DNA of 64,000 bases from Ascidia mentula (lineage: Eukaryota; Chordata; Ascidiacea; Phlebobranchia; Ascidiidae). The notes beneath the pieces are model-generated. The model saw only the letters and a list, made by a program, of their open reading frames with translations, had not been told where the DNA came from and ran no database searches. The stretch lies in the NCBI GenBank assembly GCA_947561715.1, contig OX387203.1:18352001-18416000 (forward strand), read 5' to 3'. The translations under genes were made by a program, and so were the position numbers. How positions within the stretch are numbered: the first letter of the stretch is position 1; each line of letters opens with the position of its first letter. Positions 56,529-64,000 of the stretch are shown in pieces.

Positions 56529-57299
56529 CTGATAAAAACACAAAGAGTTTATATATTGCAATGATGTATTTCTCTAAATCAGGGGAATGACGTCATCATT
56601 GATTTTAGTAGAGTTTTAAAAACTTTATGCCCAAGGAACACTGCAAGGTTATTTAAGCTAAATGGTAACCGCCAAAATTTCTTTGGCTTTTTATGTAAAC
56701 TGTCGTCTTTTTTTTCTGTTTTCTTTTTATTCTCATAAGCTTGTCGCTCAAACGTTTAGAATAAATATTCAGTAGTTTTCGCCAAATCTCGACAATCATT
56801 GTTATTTTTGGCAAAACAAAAGTTTAATCACCACACTGGTTCAACCGTTTATCGGATATAAATACTTTAAACCACGCTTAATAAACTCCAGCCGATCCGT
56901 CAGATTTCCAGCGCATACGAAGGCCCGGCAAATATTGTGAGCAACCGTTTATAACCAGATGTCAGATTGTGACTTGGCATTATTCTTGCGCGATATGAAC
57001 GGACCAAAATTTCGTCCTGCACTCACAGTGCGACTGGCGAAGCGCGAGACACCGGGCAAGTTTATGAGACAAATTGATTATTCACTTTGATTCACATTCT
57101 AGCCAGAGTTTAACCTCAACAAACCCTAGTCCCAGCCATGATAAGACTTTGCAGAGAAATAACAACATTAATTAGTTAAAAATACCCGCGCATGGTTTGA
57201 CCAGGGAGAATATTTATTTTTATTATTATCGCGCAAAATGTGGCTATTTATTAACTTGGAGATAGTTTAAATAGCTCACAAACCTTGCTCCCATTTTTG

Positions 57300-58330
57300 G
57301 TCTGGATTCAACACGACAGAACCTGCACTGATCCGTCTTCAATTCACCCTCAAATCAACAAACCTCTTCTGCAAAGCCAACGACTTTATGATATAATGTT
57401 TGTTGACATAGATTTATTGCAGCCAAACTACCCATACCTGTATGAGATTAAACAGTTTGTTTGCAAATAAGCTGGTTTAAATCACAGCAAAATATCCTAA
57501 CCCTGCAACAAAAATATTTGCAGACGTTTTATAGAAACGGAAATCAAAATGAATATATTTATTTCACAGAAGAGAGAAGTCTAGTTTAAGCAACCTTTCT
57601 ACTTCATATAGGTTTAAATCCGCACCCCCTAGGCGGCAATTAAACATATCCACATATTGCCGCACTAACATATGGATTTTAGGCTTTCTTCCTTTATATT
57701 TTGTTATTTAAATATGACAGTTTTTAATCCACTGTCTTTCACACGTCTCAAAGACATCCTGTGAAACAAACGTCATTGTGTGAAATTAAAAAATCCAAAT
57801 TATGACAAACGTTGAAAAAGATTTCCCTGATATATGCAGTCTACTATTGCACTCGCTTGTACAGGGGTTGTAATACTGATGTGTTGAGACGCACGCAACC
57901 ACCATTGACTCAAACATTTGTGTTTCTACAAACACTTCGTGAAGATTAGTAATAAGAACAATACTTATCATAATCAACTGGCTCGAAGTCTTTGCGTAAA
58001 AACCTGCACTTCTTCTGCTTTCTAATGAAATTCACACTTTGCTTTAAATATCCTTGAGGTTGGCTGCCAAACTAACCGTTGGCTATTCGGTGAAACAGGT
58101 GTACCACGGTGGTCTAACAAGAATTTCTTACGTTCAGCAAACGATGCAAAAGTACTGCTCGGAAAGACAATTTAACTTGTAGTCTATGTGCATTTGGCCC
58201 GGCAGCGTTGTGTGTTAAGCTTTGTTCCATTTCCCACCCATTGAACAGGGTTGACTAATAGAAGGTATGCAATCATTTTGGTCTTTGTGTAACTGAATTC
58301 GGTATCATTACACATGTTTACAGCAGCTCT
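57300..58330. other. DNA present only in the right D1 copy; no gene seen
   Basis: Between segments matching 8560 and 9035 of the left copy lie about 1 kb without counterpart. No frame, terminal repeats or known motif. Confidence 0.4.
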
Positions 58331-58439
58331 CATTGATCAGTTAAGTTGTAATCGTACAAGATATTGTGTATATTTGATTGAATAAATCTCTTTCACAGTC
58401 AACGGACGTCTGTTTAAATCAACGCAGGCTGAACACGAG

Positions 58440-58600
58440 CCAATGCAAACTCCCTGGGAAAACAAAACGTGGATGTGTAAAATGAATGTATTTATCCACA
58501 AAAACATCCCAACCGCTACAAACTTCACTCATATGCTCCGGTGTTATAATATTTAATATTCGAATACGCAACAATATGTTTAATATTCGAATACGCAACA
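58440..58600. repeat. Third copy of the post-gag segment
   Basis: CTCCCTGGGAAAACAAAACG ... ATTTATCCAC.AAAACATCCC recurs at 58440, 58826 and 61076. Here it precedes the gag fragment instead of following it, and a 27-bp stretch with TTTAATATTCGAATACGCAA is repeated twice at its end. Confidence 0.75.
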
Positions 58601-58834
58601 TATGTGAAAACTCCGAATGAAATATTTGCTCGTCATATATTAGTTACAACACGACAAGAACAAGGTCAATCTCTGGACGAGTTTTTGCAAAAACTTCGTA
58701 ATCTCAGCAAAGACTGCAATTTTAAGTCGGTGACCGCTGAGGTTTATCGACAAGAATATGTTAGAGACGCATTTATTAGCGGAATATTGTCCAATTCTAT
58801 ACAACAGCGCCTCCTACAAAATAAAGTCCCTGGG
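58593..58834 (+). pseudogene. Ty3/gypsy-like gag fragment, 5'-truncated
   Basis: The open frame begins inside the gag domain at KTPNEIFARHILVTTRQEQG and continues through SLDEFLQKLRNLSKDCNF to RDAFISGILSNSIQQRLLQN. This pattern is common to gag of metazoan Ty3/gypsy-like elements. There is no start region, nucleocapsid or pol. It corresponds to 60751-61070 and is uninterrupted there where the other copy carries a SINE. Confidence 0.7.
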
Positions 58835-58979
58835 AAAACAAAACGTGGATGTGCAAAATGTATATATTTATCCACCGAAACATCCCAACCGCTACAAACC
58901 TTACCCTTTTTTGCTCCGGTGTTATGATATTTAATATACAAAACGCAACAAGCAATAACTTGAAACACATGTGTTTTTT

Positions 58980-60230
58980 AACTAATTTTGAAAAAAAAGC
59001 AATGATAATTATGCGTGGGGATTTCTATGGTCAACTCACCATCAAATTTCCTCGGTTTTGTGTTCCAACCTCTACTGAATATTTTTGATTGCACACAGCA
59101 ACATTGCAACGTGTTAGAGATGCCTAACGACACACAGCAGTTGATTTTAACGCAAAATGTTTTGAATCAAAACAGAAAACAGCTGCGTTATTTTCAACAA
59201 AAAACGTCTGGCAATCGCATTCAAAGCTCCTTCCTTGCCGAGAACATACGGACACGACAACTTGCCGAAACTGGCGTGGTTTCTAATCAAATCAGAAACA
59301 CAATTTGCGCACAACCGATTCAATGCTGGACTGTTATTGCGAAACTAGCAAAGCGTGTGCTTCAGTCGAACCAATTGCAACGTGTATGAGACGACTCACT
59401 TTACGCAGTACTTCCGTTGATTTTAACGCAAAATATTTTGGATCCCACTCGGAGACGTCCGCTCAACGGAAAATGTGTTGCAAACGCGCTGTGAGGCTTG
59501 TTGATTGCAATTACCTTCTCCATAAAAGTGTGTGCGGTATCCAACCTTTCATTCCATTGTTTATCATTCGAGACAAAACGTTCGAATACATGGAAACACA
59601 TTGCGTGTTCAATAGTGTCAGAGGTACAAGCATAACAACCTACCAGTTATAAGGGGAATTTCAGCTGCTACAAACTGATGAAGTTTAATCATAGCCCAAT
59701 CCAATACTTGTATTTGACTCACTGCTGGTCTGCAAAGTTCTCTCGAAAGTTACCATTGTTATAACCCAGAATTATACAGAAAGTTGCGTATTAAAAAAAA
59801 ACTGTTTAAAACCCAATCTCATAGTAGTAAAATATTGACGCATGCATCTCAAAGTGGACCGCGAAAACATAAACCGATGAAATTGCGAGCTGAAGAGGTT
59901 AGGCACTGATCTTACCAATATTCTCACCGAAACCTTAACCATGGAAATATTTTTTAACATTGATACAAAGGCGACATCTAGAGGATGCAATTGTTCGTTT
60001 CAACAATGTTGTTGAGTGAATAAACAGATTATAATTTTAAAACAAGCAATATATCCTATGTAGTTGCTACGTAATTCAATTTCATACAGACGTTTCGATT
60101 GTAACCACAATCATTCTCGATGTGAAATGCAGACGAGAAGACAAATTGTTGCTGTAAAGTAACATGAATGTTGTAACAGTTTATTTTAGCTGATTATAAT
60201 TGAGATTAGAGCAAGTGATATGAAAGACCA
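58980..60230. repeat. Tandem unit, first copy (partner 61230-62470)
   Basis: About 1.25 kb matching 61230-62470 with offset near 2260. It contains GTTGATTTTAACGCAAAAT twice (59141 and 59414). Open frames in it are conserved only in part, so no gene is called. It ends where an LTR-like sequence begins. Confidence 0.85.
60085..60125 (-). other. Hammerhead-like Penelope-type motif
   Basis: Read on the minus strand: GAGAATGATTGTGGTTACAA followed by TCGAAACGTC, a 6-bp stem (GATTGT/ACAATC) before GAAACG. It is duplicated at about 62345-62385 within the tandem unit. The 5' core is AATGA rather than CTGATGA. Confidence 0.45.
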
Positions 60231-60232
60231 TG

Positions 60233-60434
60233 TTGTGAAATTTAGACAAGACTTGTCTTAATATGCATGAGCCAATGGCGGTACGCAAGTTGCCCTGACC
60301 CTTGCGCGCTCTACGCTTGCGTGAGTGATTGACTGTGTGTTGTCGCGCACGTGTTCTGTTAGTGTGGTTTTTCGTTCTTGTCCAGGCGTATGTACTATTT
60401 TCTCTTGACTTTTGCAGTTGTTCCTTACTTACAG
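60233..60434 (+). mobile_element. Putative LTR of the gag-bearing element
   Basis: It begins TGTTGTGAAATTTAGACAAG, just where homology of the tandem unit stops, and ends near TTCCTTACTTACA, about 70 bases before the gag start codon. TG...CA ends fit an LTR. No second LTR or primer-binding site was confirmed. Confidence 0.45.
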
Positions 60435-60501
60435 TGACTTAAAGCATCATGCATAAAATAAACAATTAACATCATAACAATTTAAGTCACTGTTATATGA
60501 T

Positions 60502-61072
60502 ATGGATGCATCAATGAAACCAGCACGATTGGATTTGGACATAAATTCACCAAGTGCAGCAAAAGAATGGTAGCACTGGAGGGAAGACATTCGAGAACTA
60601 CACCGATGAAATCTCTGCTGGACTTCGAGAGGATCAGACTCTAGATAAGTTGAAACGTCTAACCAACTGTGTATTACATAACGTGTACGAGTATATTGAA
60701 GACGTGGAAACCTACGACGATGCTATAAACGTTTTGCAACGGCTATATGTGAAAACTCCGAATGAAATATTTGCTCGTCATATATTAGTTACAACACGAC
60801 AAGAACAAGGTCAATCTCTGGACGAGTTTTTGCAAAAACTTCGTAATCTTAGCAAAGGCTGCAATTTTAAGTCGGTGACCGCTGAGGTTTATCGAAAGGA
60901 ATATATTAGAGACGCATTTATTTATTTATTTTTTTTTTTTATTTTTTTTTTTTACCACACCGGGATTTGAACCCAGGATATCCTGGCCACGAATCCCGAT
61001 CAGGTTTTCTTCTTGTTATATGGGTCGGGCGCTTGATCAATTGTCCAATTCTACACGACATCGCCTCCTAGA
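60502..61072 (+). pseudogene. Ty3/gypsy-like gag, multiply broken
   Basis: It starts ATG at 60502 (MDASMKPARLDLDINSPSAA, KEW) and then meets TAG at 60571. A one-base shift follows near 60580, after which the frame runs through DVETYDDAINVLQRLYVKTP and ARHILVTTRQEQGQSLDEFL to RDAF at 60917. There a SINE is inserted, and the remaining gag codons resume at about 61040. These lesions make it inactive. Nothing resembling pol follows. Confidence 0.72.
60924..61039 (-). mobile_element. tRNA-derived SINE inserted in gag
   Basis: On the minus strand it has a B box GGGTTCAAATCCC (60962-60974), upstream GATATCCT and AAGAAGAAAACCTGATC, and a long A-tail (T-run 60928-60953 on plus). The uninterrupted gag copy at 58770-58785 shows the target: GACGCATTTATT then ATTGTCCAATTC. 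It is the same family as 6482-6590. Confidence 0.75.
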
Positions 61073-61075
61073 AAA

Positions 61076-62470
61076 TAAAGTCCCTGGGAAAACAAAACGT
61101 CGATTTCCAAAATGAATATATTTATCCACTATAACATCCCAACCGCTACAAACTTCACTCATATGTTCCGGTGTTATAATATTTAATATACTAAACGCAA
61201 CAAGCAATAACTTGAAACACATGTTTTTTTTCCATCTAATTCTAAAAGAAAAGCGACGACAATTATGCGTGGGGATTTCTGTGGTCAACTCACCATCAAA
61301 TTATCTCGGTTTTGTGTCCAAACTTTACTGAATATTTTTTGATTGCACACTGCAACATTGCAACGTGTTAGAGATGCCTAACGACACAAAGCAACTCTGT
61401 TGATTTTAACGCAAAATGTTTTGAATAAAACAGAAAACAACTGCTTTATTTCCAACAAAAAACGTCTGGCAATCGCTCTCAAAGCTCCTTCCTTGCCGAG
61501 TACATACGGACACGACAACTTGCCGAAACTGGCGTGGTTTCTAATCAAATCAGAAACACAATTGACGCACAACCGATTCAATGCTGGACTGTTATTGCGA
61601 AACTAGCAAAGCGTGTGCTTCAGTCGAACCAATTGCAACGTGTATGAGACGACTCACTTTACACAGTACTTCCGTTGATTTTAACGCAAAATATTTTGGA
61701 TCCCATTCGGCGACGTCCGCTCAACGGAAAATGTGTTGCAAACGCGCTGTGAGGCTTGTTGATTGCAATTACCTTCTCCATAAAAGTGTGTGCGGTATCC
61801 AACCTTTCATTCCATTGTTTATCATTCGAGGCAAAACGTTCGAAAACATGGAAACAGATTGCGTGTTCAATCGTGTCAGAGGTATAATTATGACGACCCA
61901 CCAGTTATGAGGGGAATTTCAGCAGCGACAAACTGATGAAGTTCAATCATAGCCCAATCCAATACTTGTATTTTACTCACTGGTGATCTGCAAAGTTCTC
62001 TCGAAAGTTACCATTGTTATAACCCACAATTATACAGAATGTTGCTTATTAAAAAAAACCTGTTTAAAACCCAATCTCATAGTAGTAAAATATTGACGAA
62101 TGCATCTCAAAGTGGACCGCGAAAACATAAACCGATGAAATTGCGAGCTGAAGAGGTTGGGCACTGATCTTACCAATATACTCACCGAAACCTTAACCAT
62201 GGAAATATTTTTTAACATTAAGACAAAGGCGACATCTAGAGGATGCAATTGTTCGTTTCAGCAATGTTGTTGAGTGAATAAACAGATTGTAATTTTGAAA
62301 CAAACAATATATTCTATGTAGCTGCTACGAAATTAAATTTCATACAGACGTTTCGATTGTAACCACAATCATTCTTGATGTGAAATGCAGACGAGAAGAC
62401 AAATTGTTTACTGTAAAGTAACATGAATGTGGTAACAGTTTATTTTAGCTGATTATAATTGTCATTTGAG
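61076..62470. repeat. Tandem unit, second copy (partner 58826-60210)
   Basis: Includes the post-gag segment and the 1.25-kb unit. The copies differ by scattered substitutions and small indels, with no long frame conserved in both. Confidence 0.85.
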
Positions 62471-62479
62471 CAAGTGGTA

Positions 62480-63660
62480 TGAAAGATCGGATATTTTTAT
62501 TATAGATTTTACGTAGTGATTTTCCAACGTATTTTATTGAAAACACACTTTGGTTGCGCTCAGGCTTTATTAACGTGTTATCGTCGTCATTTTACAGCAA
62601 AAATGTTAAAAAATTATATGTTTTGTCTGTGCTGAGTGCGACGCGGACGCACATTAAGGGTCATACATGTTATTAAAAGTTTCATGGATTTTGACTGAGA
62701 AGCTATGGAGTGGTATGTATGTCGACCATGCTGTAAAATTAATGGTTTATAGCTGGTTGGTCTTCATTGATGCTTGTACGACGTAACCTTGGATTAGAAG
62801 GGACCCAAGCAATTAGCTTTCAAACAACAATGGCCGTTATAATGTTTCTGTTGCTGCCATGCATATTGTAATTTCTGTTCTTCTGGCACAACAAAAACGT
62901 AACTTTATTCCGGACATTTTGCAACAATGAAGGTTATAGAGTGAAATTTATCGCCTTTCGGACAGCCTCATTCTACGATCACCGACAATGCACCAACATT
63001 TGAAATGTCTTTTTCATAGAGTGCTCAGTGACCGACTTGACTAAAGTAGGGCCGGGTTGATGTCAGGGCGATAATGTTTCAGAAGGAAAAATGACAAGTC
63101 TTGTCGGGAAAGAATCTGAATATTTTGATCTGTGTTTTGCTTATGTCTTACATTTCAATGCAAAATTTCCCGGCAGAAAACGATCTTTGTGGTAAGTCCA
63201 AAAACCTCATGATTTCGAAATGTTTCCAGACCCTAGTTTCGTGACTTGTTCGTGAGTGCTTTGGATCGTGAATCACTTTATAAATTTGCCAGGCGCTCAA
63301 AGATCTGCCATATAGTTGTTTGCAATGGCTTTTGCACTTGCACCACAATAAGTTATCTATGTTTAGCATGCGTCCAATATTGTGGTCAGTTATACGCTGG
63401 AGTTTATAGTTGTTAAATTCGTGATTACAAAATGCAGATTCTTTTAAAAAAATTATAAATAAGTTCAAGGTTCACCTGAAAAGGCTTGGTGTTTTTTTGT
63501 TGTTGTGAAAACATCAGTGCTTTTGCGTAGTTTGTGAAAAGCTGCAAAAAATGTTGTTTGCAAAAATAGAGGATCTCCATCACCGTATGTGAAGGTCGCC
63601 TGACAAGTTGTGCGCTTGCGCACCAGTATACCTTGGCCACAATATACCCCAGTGAAACCA
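62480..63660. other. No gene assigned
   Basis: A minus-strand open frame at 63468-63148 (with HNIGRMLNIDNLLWCKCKSH) has no recognised domain. TCTTCTGGCAC at about 62878 recalls the Penelope-like terminus, but the neighbouring motif is absent. Confidence 0.35.
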
Positions 63661-63664
63661 CTGA

Positions 63665-63737
63665 GCTCCTGTAGCTCAGTTGGTAGAGCGTTGGGCGTAG
63701 TTAGCCCAGGGTCGTGAGTTCAAACCTCACCGGGAGC
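63665..63737 (+). tRNA. tRNA-like head of a SINE (anticodon position AGT)
   Basis: A cloverleaf forms: acceptor GCTCCTG/CGGGAGC, D arm GCTC-AGTTGGTA-GAGC, anticodon stem TGGGC/GCCCA with loop GTAGTTA, T arm GTGAG-TTCAAAC-CTCAC. Two bases instead of one lie between the D and anticodon stems, and position 37 is T, both unusual for a working tRNA. It is followed by a body also found at 9905-10075. I take it as the pol III promoter head of a SINE rather than a decoding tRNA. Confidence 0.7.
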
Positions 63738-63916
63738 TTGATTTTTCAGATTTCGCTCCGACTTGTCTGGAAAAATGGCAGATCCAGCTTGGCTGTAATG
63801 CCTTGGCTGCGAAGCCAGTGAACCTTATGATTAGAATATTAGAAGTGCGATCGCCAAATATAAAGGGACTGTGCAGTGGGGCGATCCTGCCTTGCTATGC
63901 GAAAGCATGGCATTAC
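63665..63916 (+). mobile_element. tRNA-derived SINE, near full length
   Basis: tRNA-like head (63665-63737), then a body with CTCCGACTTGTC, CTTGGCTGCGAAGCCAG and GCGATCGCC, and a 3' hairpin TTGCTATGCGAAAGCATGG. The body matches 9905-10075 in reverse. There is no poly(A) tail; the 3' end appears to be the hairpin region near 63916. Confidence 0.75.
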
Positions 63917-64000
63917 TTCTGCATGCACCGAAGTATGTTTGTTTATAACGCTATAATCATAAAAACGCTTTTTTCTGCGTGACAACGAATATTTGATACT

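Larger units (their letters stand above)
50850..58437. repeat. Segmental duplication D1, right copy
   Basis: Partner of 1560-9145. It retains better gene content than the left copy (intact LDLa exon at 56218-56346) and lacks the left copy's extra segments near 4207 and 6750. 57300-58330 is extra DNA here. The copy ends exactly where the gag-related tandem array begins. Confidence 0.9.

Noticed and set aside
62870..62900. TTCTTCTGGCAC as another Penelope-like terminus
   Set aside because: The CTGATGA/GAAACG motif and A-rich stretch that accompany the other termini are not present nearby.
1..64000. CRISPR arrays, operons, Shine-Dalgarno sites, prophage or bacterial transposons
   Set aside because: The sequence is clearly eukaryotic: spliced exons, SINEs and Penelope-like elements. 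No such feature was seen.

Overview
This is eukaryotic, intron-bearing, AT-rich DNA with no prokaryotic features. The gene content points to a marine invertebrate, most likely an ascidian tunicate such as Ciona or a relative. That is inference from LDLa-domain G-protein-coupled receptors of the GRL101/relaxin-receptor type, a cluster of short secreted or membrane C-type lectins, short introns, tRNA-derived SINEs, Penelope-like elements, and one exact match to the 16-nt spliced leader I recall for Ciona. Nearly all recognisable genes lie on the minus strand.

Layout. 1-1540 has no gene. 1560-9145 is a large block (D1) that recurs in direct orientation at 50850-58437. It holds a gene with tandem LDLa/cysteine-rich exons, a separate signal-peptide plus LDLa exon pair, a TIR element with a 25-bp minisatellite and, only in the left copy, a hammerhead ribozyme. 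9.4-18.7 kb is a C-type lectin cluster. It includes a six-exon transmembrane lectin receptor with tyrosine motifs in its tail, whose splice phases are all consistent but which carries one in-frame TAG. 19.3-20.1 kb is a Penelope-like retrotransposon end with a GIY-YIG domain. 22.5 kb is a PH-domain exon. 23.7-26.0 kb is a plus-strand gene built from tandemly duplicated helical exons. 28.8-29.9 kb is a broken 3' half of an LDLa-GPCR; its complete seven-exon paralogue is at 44.4-48.5 kb. 32.8-34.5 kb and 42.0-43.4 kb are two circularly permuted copies of a lectin-containing unit. 35742-38878 is a CACTG-ended DNA element carrying a SAMD3-like gene and sits inside the transmembrane exon of a lectin receptor paralogue. 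58.4-62.5 kb is a tandem repeat built on a decayed Ty3/gypsy-like gag, one copy interrupted by a SINE. The window ends with a tRNA-headed SINE.

What ties it together. Two receptor-type families (lectins and LDLa proteins/GPCRs) are being copied, permuted and broken. Many copies carry a distinct lesion: a nonsense codon, missing exons, a frameshift or an insertion. The LDLa repeats show signs of gene conversion. The mobile DNA has a recurring theme: hammerhead or hammerhead-like motifs (CTGATGA, a short stem, then GAAA) at Penelope-like ends, in perfect inverted repeats, and as one complete type I hammerhead fold. The most complete genes are the LDLa-GPCR at 44445-48523 and the two LDLa genes at 2364-3934 and 51891-53463.

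Exon limits were worked out by hand from GT/AG sites and reading-phase agreement. No database search was possible.
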